From assembly GCA_047617105.1 (NCBI GenBank), contig JBLGCB010000154.1:1-13019 (forward strand): a DNA stretch of 13,019 bases, in the 5' to 3' direction. This stretch comes from JABSOG01 sp047617105 (GTDB lineage: Bacteria; Pseudomonadota; Gammaproteobacteria; Enterobacterales; Alteromonadaceae). Every line of letters begins with the position of its first letter. Positions within the stretch are counted from its first letter, which is position 1. The notes below the pieces were generated by a model. The model was not told the DNA's origin and did no database searches. It was given only the letters and a program-made list of their open reading frames with translations. Below, piece after piece: positions 6,113-13,019 of this stretch. Position numbers and translations under genes: made by a program.

Positions 6113-6706
6113 CTACGTTTGAACTTTAAACGAGTGCAAACGCTGCTGTGCTTTGACTAGGCCATCTTTGGCCAGAATATCAAAGCAGCGGGTGGCCTCA
6201 TCAATCACATCATCAATTAATGTTTGTTCGCTTTTGGGTGCTCTGCCGAGTACCCATCCGATGACTTGTTCTCTGCTACCGGGATGGCCGATGCCAATCC
6301 GCAGACGATAGAAATTGTTGTTGTTACCTGACTTGTTAATAATGTCTTTTAAACCGTTGTGGCCGCCATGACCACCACCTAGTTTTATTTTGCCGACGCC
6401 CGGGGGCAAATCGAGCTCATCATGGGCCACCAGAATGCTTTCAACCGGAATTTTAAAAAAATTGGCCAATGCACTGACGGATTTACCGCTAAGGTTCATA
6501 AAGGTGGTGGGAATTAATAATCGATATTCTTGGCCATGGACGACAATTTTGCCGGTCAGACCGTGATATTTATGGTCGGGTTTTAAAACAGTATTATGAA
6601 ATGAGGCTAAAGACTCAACAAACTGACCACCGGCATTGTGCCGGGTATTGGCGTAATCGGGGCCTGGATTGGCTAGGCCGACGATAAGTTGAATTGCAGT
6701 ACTCAT
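6113..6706 (-). CDS. pth: Peptidyl-tRNA hydrolase
   Basis: Pth cleaves the ester bond of peptidyl-tRNAs that drop off ribosomes, recycling tRNA in the cytosol; it is essential in many bacteria. The 197-aa product is of usual family length (about 194). The expected active-site residues are all present: Asn13 and catalytic His23 in GLANPGPDYANTRHNAGG, Asn71 in TFMNLSG, Asp96 in AHDELDLPPG and Asn117 in GGGHGGHNGLKD. RLRIGIGHPG and the VIGWVLG segment are also typical. A run of Asn (SGNNNNF) replaces the usual short loop residue or two. The ATG has AAGG 7 nt upstream, in a block (ATAAAGGTAATT) shared with ychF. It lies 141 bp downstream of rplY in the common rplY-pth-ychF order. Confidence 0.97.
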   Translation of the reverse strand: MSTAIQLIVGLANPGPDYANTRHNAGGQFVESLASFHNTVLKPDHKYHGLTGKIVVHGQEYRLLIPTTFMNLSGKSVSALANFFKIPVESILVAHDELDLPPGVGKIKLGGGHGGHNGLKDIINKSGNNNNFYRLRIGIGHPGSREQVIGWVLGRAPKSEQTLIDDVIDEATRCFDILAKDGLVKAQQRLHSFKVQT

Positions 6707-6783
6707 AAAATTACCTTTATTGTTTGTAGTGGTGAAAACAACGGATGAAGAATGGCATCTTGTTAGTCCGACAATTCAACGGT

Positions 6784-6823
6784 TGTCACTATCCATCGCA
6801 CTTTAGCACGCTGAACAGTGACA
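6784..6823 (-). other. Stem in the rplY-pth spacer
   Basis: TGTCACT (6784-6790) and AGTGACA (6817-6823) are perfect 7-bp arms around a 26-nt loop. No T run follows on the minus strand, so this is not a convincing terminator. It may be a processing or stabilising stem in a co-transcribed rplY-pth mRNA. The rest of the 141-bp spacer shows nothing I recognise. Confidence 0.3.
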
Positions 6824-6847
6824 CTCTGCGCAAAAAGCTAAAACTGA

Positions 6848-7495
6848 TTACTCAGCTGAAGCTCCGGCTGCGGCTTCTGCTGTTGCTGCATCTTCTTCTT
6901 CATCTGCTGCGTTGCCACGAGGAGTATGGATGTTAACCAATGCTTGGTCATGTCCTTCACCTTTAGCCAATTCAACTGAAGCAACACCTTCAGGTAAAAC
7001 AACATTAGAAATGTGCAGTGACTGACCGATTTCAAGGTTAGCAACGTCAACTTCAATGAACTCTGGCAAATGTGCTGGCAAACAAGAAATATGAATGTCG
7101 TTGCTCAGGTGATTCAAAATACCACCCGCTTTAAGCGCTTCATTAGTGTCTTCGTTAATGAAGTGTAAAGGCACAGTGGTTTGCAGTTTGTGATCGGCGC
7201 TAACACGTTGGAAATCCAAGTGCATAACGCTAAGTCTGAACGGGTGACGCTGCATATCTTTAAGGATACACTGAATCGGCTCACCGCCAACGTTAACAGT
7301 CAGGATGTGAGAGTAAAACCCTTCATTTTCCTGAGCTTTGATCACATGTTTGTGTTCAAATGACAATGACACCGGATCTTGTCCGCCGCCGTAGATGATA
7401 GCCGGAACACGTTGCGCGTGACGTAGGCGGCGGCTCGCACCTTTCCCCTTGCCTGTACGAACTTCTCCGTCTAATGTATAAATTGCTTCTGACAT
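6848..7495 (-). CDS. rplY: 50S ribosomal protein L25, long CTC form
   Basis: L25 binds 5S rRNA in the large subunit. This 215-aa protein is the long (CTC/TL5) form: an N-terminal L25 domain (about residues 5-95, with GKGASRRLRH, RVPAIIYGGG and LKDMQRHPFR...LDFQRV) and a C-terminal beta domain (about 96-190, with VPLHFINEDTNEALKAGGIL and VANLEIGQSLHISNVVLPEGV). An acidic, Ala-rich tail follows (DEEEDAATAEAAAGASAE). E. coli L25 has only the first domain (94 aa). The ATG at 7495 is preferred over the upstream extension of this frame because GGAG lies 9 nt before it and the extension runs through the rplY promoter and the prs terminator. The long form is often called general stress protein CTC. 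Confidence 0.96.
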   Translation of the reverse strand: MSEAIYTLDGEVRTGKGKGASRRLRHAQRVPAIIYGGGQDPVSLSFEHKHVIKAQENEGFYSHILTVNVGGEPIQCILKDMQRHPFRLSVMHLDFQRVSADHKLQTTVPLHFINEDTNEALKAGGILNHLSNDIHISCLPAHLPEFIEVDVANLEIGQSLHISNVVLPEGVASVELAKGEGHDQALVNIHTPRGNAADEEEDAATAEAAAGASAE

Positions 7496-7578
7496 TTGTC
7501 GATACTCCAAATAAAATAAATAGATGCTTTTCTTTTGCGACCAAAGAAAAACGGTTCCTCGAAAAATTGAGGCGCGGC

Positions 7579-7607
7579 ATAATAGCATGTTCAATGGTGC
7601 AAAACAA
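7579..7607 (-). promoter_or_regulatory. Promoter of rplY
   Basis: On the minus strand TTGTTT (7602-7607), a 17-bp spacer and TATTAT (7579-7584) are followed by the GC-rich discriminator GCCGCGCC. That pattern suits growth-rate or stringent control of a ribosomal protein gene. The -35 element overlaps the T tail of the prs terminator. The predicted leader is about 75 nt. Confidence 0.65.
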
Positions 7608-7642
7608 AAAAAGATGAACATCAAAGATGTTCATCTTTTTTT
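7606..7642 (-). terminator. Intrinsic terminator of prs
   Basis: A perfect 17-bp stem (7606-7622 with 7626-7642, loop of three) has A's at one side and T's at the other, reading AAAAAAAGATGAACATC and its complement. It is followed on the minus strand by more T's. The symmetry means it could act in both directions, but genes on this side run only on the minus strand. Confidence 0.85.
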
Positions 7643-7671
7643 CAACGTTTTATAAGCGTCGCAGACAATCA

Positions 7672-7702
7672 CTAATCTCGGCGAAGTATGAGCCGAGATT
7701 AG
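7672..7702 (-). other. Hairpin directly after prs
   Basis: CTAATCTCGGC (7672-7682) and GCCGAGATTAG (7692-7702) are perfect 11-bp arms with a 9-nt loop, starting 7 nt after the prs stop. No T run follows. It may protect the prs mRNA 3' end or back up the terminator further on. Confidence 0.5.
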
Positions 7703-7709
7703 CCGAGAG

Positions 7710-8654
7710 TTAGTCAAACATGGCCGAGATTGACTCTTCATTATTGACCCGGCGAATCGCCTCGGCCAACATATCACCCAAGGTCAGTACTTTAACTTTT
7801 TCAATCGCAGCCATGGCTGAACTTAATGGAATACTGTCGGTGACAATCAATTCGTCAATCACTGATTCGGCGATGTTCTGTGGTGCCGAACCTGAGAATA
7901 CTGGGTGAGTGGCATAAGCGAATACGCGTTTGGCACCATGTTTTTTCAGCGCTTCGGCAGCTTTACATAAGGTGCCGCCAGTATCAATCATATCATCAAC
8001 GATAATACAGTCACGGCCTTCAACATCACCAATGATGTGCATTACCTGGGCAACGTTGGCTTGTGGACGACGTTTATCGATGATCGCCAATTCACTGTCG
8101 TTTAGTAGCTTAGCCACCGCACGAGCACGAACAACACCACCAATATCAGGAGAAACGACGATAGGGTTTTCGAAGTTACGGCTTTTCATATCATCTAACA
8201 AAATCGGGGTACCAAACACATTATCGACTGGTACATCAAAGAAACCCTGAATCTGCTCTGCGTGTAAATCTACCGTTAATACCCGGTCAACACCGACGCT
8301 AGACAGAAAATCAGCCACAACCTTGGCGGTGATTGGCACCCTAGCAGAACGAACCCGACGGTCTTGACGCGCATAACCAAAGTAAGGGATAACGGCGGTG
8401 ATCCGGCCAGCAGAGGCACGGCGTAATGAATCAATCATCACAATCAGTTCCATCAAATTGTCATTGGTAGGCTGACAGGTTGATTGAATAATGAAGGCAT
8501 CTGCGCCACGCACATTTTCATTGATTTCTACCGCAATTTCACCGTCGCTGAAACGTCCGACGCTCGCGTCTCCGATGGAAATATCTAAACGCTTGGCAAC
8601 CCGGTCGGCTAACTTTGGTATAGAATTACCGGTAAAAAGTTTCATATCTGGCAC
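7710..8654 (-). CDS. prs: Ribose-phosphate pyrophosphokinase (PRPP synthase)
   Basis: Prs makes 5-phosphoribosyl-1-diphosphate from ribose 5-phosphate and ATP in the cytosol, feeding purine, pyrimidine, NAD, histidine and tryptophan synthesis. The 314-aa product is near the E. coli length and almost colinear with it. Seen here are FSDGEI (about residues 35-40), the catalytic flexible loop YARQDRRVRSARVPIT (about 97-112), VDLHAEQIQGFFDVPVDN and the PRPP-binding loop DDMIDTGGTL (about 219-228). The end is RRVNNEESISAMFD. The start chosen is GTG at 8654 (VPDMKLF, read as Met), with GAGGA about 7 nt upstream; this gives the MPDMKLF end of E. coli Prs. The upstream extension of the frame is not conserved. 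It lies 110 bp downstream of ispE, a typical neighbour. Confidence 0.97.
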   Translation of the reverse strand: MPDMKLFTGNSIPKLADRVAKRLDISIGDASVGRFSDGEIAVEINENVRGADAFIIQSTCQPTNDNLMELIVMIDSLRRASAGRITAVIPYFGYARQDRRVRSARVPITAKVVADFLSSVGVDRVLTVDLHAEQIQGFFDVPVDNVFGTPILLDDMKSRNFENPIVVSPDIGGVVRARAVAKLLNDSELAIIDKRRPQANVAQVMHIIGDVEGRDCIIVDDMIDTGGTLCKAAEALKKHGAKRVFAYATHPVFSGSAPQNIAESVIDELIVTDSIPLSSAMAAIEKVKVLTLGDMLAEAIRRVNNEESISAMFD

Positions 8655-8764
8655 AGTGAAATCCTCAGTACTTAATGGTTGGGATGATTTGCAGGCGCCG
8701 ACTAAACGGGGCAATACCTGCTCAAATCAACAGTCTAGTGCACTATTGCACCGACCCTTAACTG

Positions 8765-9676
8765 TTACTCTTGCTTCATCGCCTGATTTAAAGCGGTTAA
8801 CGTCGGCGAGACATTAAGCCCTTTGGCGATGAATATTGACATGTTCTGGGGTAGATAAGCCTTTGTTTTTGCTAAGGCTTGTTCGGCATCCGCGCGGTCT
8901 GTGAAGACGCTAAACACACAAGCCCCGGTTCCTGTCAATCGAGTCGGGGCGTATTCTAACAACCGCTCTATGGTATTGGCAACCTCGGGATACAGCTTTT
9001 TAACCAATGCTTCGCAATCATTGCGGCTGTGGTCAAAATGGTACTTTGCTGGACTAATGGTTGCGGTATCTCTGGGTAAGTCAGGGTGAGTGAAAATTTT
9101 TGCTGTACTGACATGGCAATCGGGTTTGGCCACTAGGTACCAACATTCAGGGGGGGAATAAGGGGTGAACACTTCACCAACACCCTCGGCGAATACCGCA
9201 TGGCCATGGATAAATACTGGAATATCTGCACCGAGGCTTAAGCCCAATTTGGCCAGTTCTGCGGTGGACAAACCCAATTGCCATAACTGGTTTAATGCCA
9301 GCATGGTGGTTGCGGCATCCGATGAACCACCACCAACGCCGCCACCCATGGGCAAAATTTTGTCGAGATGGATTTTTACCCCTTGCCCCAATCTTGGTCT
9401 AAGTGGCTGCAATAACTTGGCAGCACCAATAATCAGATTGTCATCATTGACCAACTCACTGTTATCGCAGCTGAGCTGAATTTGGCCGTCGTCTGTGGTT
9501 TCAAAAGATAAAGTATCGGCGTGATCTAAAAAGATAAAAATGGTTTGTAAGTCGTGGTAACCATTGGCCCGTTGACCATTGATGTGTAAAAACAGATTGA
9601 TTTTGGCCGGGGCTGGCAATACTAGTTTGTGCTTTGGTGCTGTGGCCGATGCCTTTGGTGTGGTATTAGTCGTCAC
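8765..9676 (-). CDS. ispE: 4-diphosphocytidyl-2-C-methyl-D-erythritol kinase
   Basis: IspE is a GHMP-family kinase that phosphorylates CDP-methylerythritol in the MEP pathway to isoprenoids, including the quinone side chain. With a GTG start at 9676 the product is 303 aa, against 283 in E. coli. The substrate/catalytic segment PAPAKINLFLHI carries Lys25, the ATP loop is PMGGGVGGGSSDAAT (about 109-123), the catalytic Asp is in LSLGADIPVF (Asp151), and the C-terminal motif is EYAPTRLTGTGACVF. The N-terminus has about 15 residues more than E. coli, rich in Thr, Ala and Lys. GTG at 9676 overlaps the lolB stop by 11 bases and has GGGA 8 nt upstream, so translation is probably coupled to lolB. An in-frame ATG at 9721 is possible but would overlap lolB by 56 bases. 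Confidence 0.94.
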   Translation of the reverse strand: MTTNTTPKASATAPKHKLVLPAPAKINLFLHINGQRANGYHDLQTIFIFLDHADTLSFETTDDGQIQLSCDNSELVNDDNLIIGAAKLLQPLRPRLGQGVKIHLDKILPMGGGVGGGSSDAATTMLALNQLWQLGLSTAELAKLGLSLGADIPVFIHGHAVFAEGVGEVFTPYSPPECWYLVAKPDCHVSTAKIFTHPDLPRDTATISPAKYHFDHSRNDCEALVKKLYPEVANTIERLLEYAPTRLTGTGACVFSVFTDRADAEQALAKTKAYLPQNMSIFIAKGLNVSPTLTALNQAMKQE

Positions 9677-10478
9677 GATTGAATTCCCAATCAAAAATGG
9701 TGATGATGATGTTGATATCATTGCCTGAAAGGCGAATCTTTTTCGGCAGTTGAATAGGCTGTGCTGTGGCGCTGGCGCGTACATCCATATAACCGAGATA
9801 ATCAATGACCCAGGGTTGGAAATTACCATCGAGCAAACGAATTTGTTGTAGCCGATTAAATTCATCCCAGACCTGTTGTTGAGCGTTGTCTTTGGTGTGC
9901 TTGGCGTTACCTTTACTTTGACTTTGGCTTTGGCTTTGGCTTTGACTTTGGCTTAGCGCGCCTTTCATCCAATAGGGCAATTGTGTCACCGGTAAAGTCA
10001 GGCCAGTGGTGCGTTTTAATAGTCGTTGCGGGTCATTAGAGGTCACTGTTTTACCGTCGGTTTGTATCGTGGCTGAATGTTGGTCGTTGATCATTTTCAG
10101 CACCGATATGCCCAAAAAGGTGGTTAAGCGGATATCTGAGCGGTCTGAATCTTGTGTCCAATTGAGGCTGACCGATTTTTTTTGTTTAGGGCTTTTGAAC
10201 ACCAATTTGCCTTTCACCCGCCAATATTGCAGCTTGGCTAGCTCGGCTTGACGACTCGCTTGGGATTGATTGACCGTCGGTTGTGATGATTGTCGGGGTA
10301 CTTGTTGGCAACCCTGAATCGTCAGAATCAGCAAAGCGGCGATAAAAAATGACCATAATCGGTTTAATCGTGGTAATTGTGGTGCCCAAGTTGGCTTTTT
10401 AGTGGTTTTATCCAAAGAATGTTTCTCATTATCTTTTTTTATCGGGTGATTTCTCGTAAAATTCAGCGTCTTGATCAC
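9666..10478 (-). CDS. lolB: Outer-membrane lipoprotein localisation protein LolB
   Basis: LolB is the outer-membrane lipoprotein that receives lipoproteins from LolA and inserts them in the inner leaflet. The hydrophobic segment LWSFFIAALLILTIQGC ends in a lipobox with Cys57; residue +2 is Gln, which permits outer-membrane sorting. Family-like segments follow: YWRVKGKLVFKSP, SLNWTQ, TTFLGISVL, LLKRTTGLTLPVTQLPYWMKG and IRLSGNDINIIITIFDW. Between WMKGAL and QQQVW is an insert with a Ser-Gln run (SQSQSQSQSQSQSQ) and a Lys/Asn/Asp stretch absent in E. coli LolB. The start is uncertain. The frame opens at GTG 10478, giving an unusually long 40-residue arm before the hydrophobic core and only 15 bp to the divergent hemA start. 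An in-frame TTG at 10415 is an alternative, and neither has a strong ribosome binding site. Confidence 0.88.
   Translation of the reverse strand: MIKTLNFTRNHPIKKDNEKHSLDKTTKKPTWAPQLPRLNRLWSFFIAALLILTIQGCQQVPRQSSQPTVNQSQASRQAELAKLQYWRVKGKLVFKSPKQKKSVSLNWTQDSDRSDIRLTTFLGISVLKMINDQHSATIQTDGKTVTSNDPQRLLKRTTGLTLPVTQLPYWMKGALSQSQSQSQSQSQSKGNAKHTKDNAQQQVWDEFNRLQQIRLLDGNFQPWVIDYLGYMDVRASATAQPIQLPKKIRLSGNDINIIITIFDWEFNRDD
9915..9950. repeat. Hexanucleotide tandem repeat within lolB
   Basis: Six consecutive units of RCTTTG-type sequence (ACTTTG or GCTTTG) lie at 9915-9950, with a partial unit after them. On the coding strand they give alternating AGY and CAA codons, Ser-Gln. Since the unit is 6 bp, gain or loss of units changes protein length without breaking the frame. 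Confidence 0.85.
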
Positions 10479-10493
10479 AACGAACCCATTTGA

Positions 10494-11741
10494 ATGACCA
10501 TAATTGCTTTAGGTATCAACCATAATACTGCTCCTGTTGAATTACGGGAACGGGTGGCGTTTGCCCCAGAACTACTGGTTAATGCATTACAGCAACTGAC
10601 TGTGGACCTGAAATTAAATGATACGGTGATTTTATCGACCTGCAACCGCACCGAGATTTATTGTAGCGGCAAACGCGCAAACACCGAAGAGATTTTATCG
10701 TGGTTAAGCCGTTTTCATCAGGTGAGTCTGAGTCAGCTTGCCCCTTACGTTTATGATTATCAAGATCTTGACGCCTGTAAACATCTGATGCGGGTGGCCT
10801 CGGGACTGGATTCTCTAGTACTCGGTGAGCCGCAAATCCTTGGTCAAATCAAACAAGCTTATTCGCAGTCTAAAAACACCGATGCCATTTCATCTGACTT
10901 TGAACGTTTATTTCAGCATACTTTTTCGGTCGCCAAACAAGTGCGCACCGAAACTGAAATCGGCGCTAATGCGGTGTCGGTGGCCTATGCGGCGGTCAAT
11001 TTGGCGAAGCATATTTTTGGTCAACTCAATGATGCCAAAGTGCTGTTGATTGGGGCCGGTGAAACCATTGAACTGGTCGCTCGTCACTTGGTTGAGCAGA
11101 GGGTCAATCAGATGACCGTGGCCAATCGAACGCGTTCTCGCGCACAAGCATTGGCAGATACCTTTGACGGCCAGGTGATTTCACTGGCACAAGTGCCTGA
11201 AAAATTGGCCGAGGCTGATATTGTGATCAGTTCAACCGCCAGTACCTTGCCCATTATTGGCAAGGGTGTGGTTGAAGCGGCGCTGAAAAAACGCCGTTAT
11301 AATCCGATTTTTTTGGTCGATTTGGCGGTGCCCCGAGATATTGAGGGGCAGGTGAGCGAGATTGAAGATGCTTATTTGTATACCGTTGATGATTTGCAAA
11401 TGATTGTTGGTGATAATATTGCCATTCGTACTCAAGCAGCCAAAGAGGCAGAAACCATTGTCTGCCAACAGGCTGAGGCTTTTTCTGAGGTATTGCGGTC
11501 GTTGAGTTCGGTGGATATTATTCGTCAGTATCGGGCGAATTGTGATGAGATTAAGCAAGAATTGCTGGCAAAAGCGAAAATTCAGTATGCAAACGGCAAA
11601 GAACCTGAGAAAATCCTTGAAGAAATGGCGTATAAGTTGACCAACCGATTAATGCATTCACCCACTAACGCATTAAAAACAGCGGCAAAAAACGGTGAGT
11701 CAGAGCAATTGGATTTAATCAAAAACGTGCTTGGCATTTGA
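10494..11741 (+). CDS. hemA: Glutamyl-tRNA reductase
   Basis: HemA reduces glutamyl-tRNA(Glu) with NADPH to glutamate-1-semialdehyde, the first committed step of C5-route tetrapyrrole (haem) synthesis. The 415-aa product matches the E. coli length (418). The N-terminal catalytic domain carries the thioester Cys50 in LSTCNRTEIY and the His of CKHLMRVASGLDSLVLGEPQILGQ (His97). The NADPH-binding domain has VLLIGAGETIELVARHL (about 183-199) and VANRTRSRAQ, then LVDLAVPRDIE. A C-terminal helical dimerisation region follows, from about residue 310. The ATG fits the family start (MTIIALGINHNTAPVELRER), but only a poor ribosome binding site precedes it, and I see no convincing -10/-35 pair. It is divergent from lolB with 15 bp between starts, and upstream of prfA as in many gammaproteobacteria. 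Confidence 0.97.
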   Translation: MTIIALGINHNTAPVELRERVAFAPELLVNALQQLTVDLKLNDTVILSTCNRTEIYCSGKRANTEEILSWLSRFHQVSLSQLAPYVYDYQDLDACKHLMRVASGLDSLVLGEPQILGQIKQAYSQSKNTDAISSDFERLFQHTFSVAKQVRTETEIGANAVSVAYAAVNLAKHIFGQLNDAKVLLIGAGETIELVARHLVEQRVNQMTVANRTRSRAQALADTFDGQVISLAQVPEKLAEADIVISSTASTLPIIGKGVVEAALKKRRYNPIFLVDLAVPRDIEGQVSEIEDAYLYTVDDLQMIVGDNIAIRTQAAKEAETIVCQQAEAFSEVLRSLSSVDIIRQYRANCDEIKQELLAKAKIQYANGKEPEKILEEMAYKLTNRLMHSPTNALKTAAKNGESEQLDLIKNVLGI

Positions 11742-11765
11742 ATCGCCCCGAATAATCATAGAACT

Positions 11766-11906
11766 GTAACTATTCAGCGCAATCATCTTTCGCACCATAA
11801 CGGCGTTATTTTCGTACTCAAACAGTTACATATGGCTTATATGCGCCTATTTTCCGTGCGAAAATGCCTTGTTCTGAAGCGAAATCTAATCACGCTGAAC
11901 AGTTAC
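11766..11906. mobile_element. MITE-like element with terminal inverted repeats and target duplication, between hemA and prfA
   Basis: The 141-bp element begins GTAACTATTCAGCG and ends CGCTGAACAGTTAC, 14-bp inverted ends with one mismatch. It is flanked by the 8-bp direct repeat ATAGAACT (11758-11765 and 11907-11914), the mark of transposition. The interior is one long imperfect hairpin: TTTCGC with GCGAAA, ATTTTCGTAC (11808-11817) with GTGCGAAAAT (11856-11865), and CATAT with ATATG around the loop GGCTT. The motif ACAGTTACATA occurs both inside (11823-11833 region) and at the right end. It has no ORF, so a transposase elsewhere must have moved it. A decayed copy lies at 4056-4192. The element fills most of the hemA-prfA gap. 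Confidence 0.85.
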
Positions 11907-11963
11907 ATAGAACTTAATATTTAATCAACACTTAACATTAACAGTGTCCCTGGAAATTAATAA

Positions 11964-13019
11964 ATGAATAAATCAGTTTACGCAAAATTAGAAGGTTTAA
12001 TTGAGCGACATGAAGAGATCCAGGCATTGCTTAGCGATATCTCAGTGATCAGCGATCAAGATAGATTTAAGACTCTGTCTAAAGAATATTCCGAACTTGA
12101 AGAAGTTACATCAACTTTTAAAGACTACCAAGGTGCCGAAGACGATTTTGCGGCTGCCGAAGACATGTTAAAAGATGAAGATCCGGAAATGCGCGAAATG
12201 GCGCAAGAAGAATTCAAAGCAGCCAAAGCGGCTCGCGAAACACTAGACAAGGCACTTGAAGTGCTGATGCTGCCCAAAGATCCCAATGATACACGCAACT
12301 GTTATTTAGAAATTCGTGCCGGTGCCGGTGGTGATGAAGCCGCGATTTTTGCTGGTGACTTATTTCGGATGTATAGCCGTTATGCTGAAACCAAAAAATG
12401 GAAAACCTCGGTGGTCAGTGCCAACGAAGGCGATCATGGTGGTTATAAAGAAATCGTGGTGTACATTTCTGGTGAAGCGATTTATGGTCAATTGAAGTTT
12501 GAATCTGGTGGTCATCGGGTGCAAAGAGTACCAGAGACAGAATCGCAAGGGCGGGTACATACCTCTGCTTGTACGGTGGCTATTTTACCCGAAATTCCTG
12601 AGGCAGAAGCGGTGACCATTAACCCGGGAGATTTACGGGTGGATACTTTCAGGGCATCTGGTGCAGGTGGCCAGCACGTTAATAAAACCGATTCTGCCAT
12701 TCGTCTGACTCATTTACCGTCGGGTATTGTGGTGGAATGCCAAGAAGAGCGCTCACAGCATAAAAACCGCGCGAAAGCGATGTCGATGTTGGCGTCAAGA
12801 ATTCAAGCGGTTATCGATGAAAAAAGACGACTGGAAGAAGAAAGCACCCGTCGTTCTTTGGTCGGCAGTGGTGATCGTTCAGAGCGGATCAGAACCTACA
12901 ATTACTCGCAGGGGCGTTTATCTGATCACCGCATCAACCTGACCTTGTATAAGCTCAATGAAGTGATGGAAGGGGACTTGGATTGCGTGATCACCCCGCT
13001 GACCGTTGAACATCAGGCT
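11964..13019 (+). CDS. prfA: Peptide chain release factor 1, 3'-truncated by window end
   Basis: RF1 recognises UAA and UAG stop codons and triggers peptide release. The 352 codons present leave only about ten missing, judging from E. coli RF1 (360 aa). The N-terminal alpha-helical domain (about 1-110) is rich in Glu and Lys. Domain 2 carries EIRAGAGGDEAAIFAGDLFRMY and the codon-recognition tripeptide Pro-Glu-Thr (190-192, PxT class of RF1, not the SPF of RF2). The catalytic Gly-Gly-Gln is at 235-237 in SGAGGQHVNKTDSAIRLTH, followed by ERSQHKNRAKA and STRRSLVGSGDRSERIRTYN. No frameshift-programmed site is present, as expected for RF1. A weak GGA precedes the ATG by 9 nt. It is downstream of hemA with a mobile repeat between, so read-through from hemA or an unseen promoter must supply transcription. 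Confidence 0.97.
   Translation, partial: MNKSVYAKLEGLIERHEEIQALLSDISVISDQDRFKTLSKEYSELEEVTSTFKDYQGAEDDFAAAEDMLKDEDPEMREMAQEEFKAAKAARETLDKALEVLMLPKDPNDTRNCYLEIRAGAGGDEAAIFAGDLFRMYSRYAETKKWKTSVVSANEGDHGGYKEIVVYISGEAIYGQLKFESGGHRVQRVPETESQGRVHTSACTVAILPEIPEAEAVTINPGDLRVDTFRASGAGGQHVNKTDSAIRLTHLPSGIVVECQEERSQHKNRAKAMSMLASRIQAVIDEKRRLEEESTRRSLVGSGDRSERIRTYNYSQGRLSDHRINLTLYKLNEVMEGDLDCVITPLTVEHQA

Noticed and set aside
7496..7624. N-terminal extension of L25 to an upstream ATG
   Set aside because: The extension runs through the prs terminator and rplY promoter and is not L25-like; MSEAIYTLDGEVR with GGAG upstream is the family start.
8655..8714. N-terminal extension of Prs
   Set aside because: GTG at 8654 gives the conserved MPDMKLF end and has a good ribosome binding site.
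8655..8764. Possible purine-repressor operator before prs
   Set aside because: I looked for an ACGCAAACGTTTGCGT-like palindrome and saw none; the short hairpins there (GTGCA/TGCAC and GCAGG/CCTGC) do not match it.
12531..12539. Pro-Glu-Thr in RF1 where E. coli has Pro-Ala-Thr
   Set aside because: RF1 only requires PxT, and Pro-Glu-Thr occurs in normal RF1 of other bacteria; not a sign of altered codon reading.

Overview
The window reads as an ordinary chromosomal housekeeping segment of a gammaproteobacterium, most like a marine Alteromonadales-type organism (Shewanella/Pseudoalteromonas relatives). The basis is the close residue-level resemblance, from memory, of YadG, YadH, UbiF, YchF, Prs, IspE, HemA and RF1 to the Escherichia coli proteins, the CTC-type L25, the moderate GC content, and the prfA-hemA/lolB-ispE-prs grouping. 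The genus cannot be fixed from the sequence alone.

Layout, left to right. (1) 1-1563, plus strand: an ABC-2 exporter pair, yadG (cut by the window edge and carrying a one-base frameshift just after Walker A) and yadH, overlapping by four bases. (2) 1609-1920, minus: a small secreted protein of unknown function. It is separated from divergent ubiF (2179-3342, plus) by a regulatory region with a good ubiF promoter and a possible operator. (3) 3343-3699: gene-free, with a large nested palindromic repeat and the terminator of the tRNA operon. (4) 3700-4582, minus: six tRNA genes, two copies of a Met-Leu-Gln cassette, from a strong promoter with a GC-rich discriminator (4620-4648). A hairpin-forming mobile-repeat copy sits between the cassettes. 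(5) 4828-9676, minus: ychF, pth, rplY, prs and ispE, then lolB to 10478, all in one direction. A 27-bp perfect inverted repeat abuts the ychF stop. (6) 10494-13019, plus: hemA and prfA (cut by the window end), separated by a full MITE-like element with terminal inverted repeats and an 8-bp target duplication.

The genes share a translation and cofactor theme. HemA uses glutamyl-tRNA to start haem synthesis. PrfA ends translation, Pth recycles peptidyl-tRNA, L25 binds 5S rRNA, YchF is a ribosome-associated ATPase, and the tRNA operon supplies adaptors. Prs makes PRPP, IspE feeds isoprenoids (including the quinone side chain), UbiF acts late in ubiquinone synthesis, and LolB inserts lipoproteins in the outer membrane.

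I found no phage, defence island, CRISPR or new multigene system. The most interesting material is non-coding: two copies of a palindromic element whose stem shows a compensatory base-pair change, the perfect palindrome beside ychF, the nested palindrome after ubiF, and a hexanucleotide repeat that inserts a Ser-Gln run into LolB.
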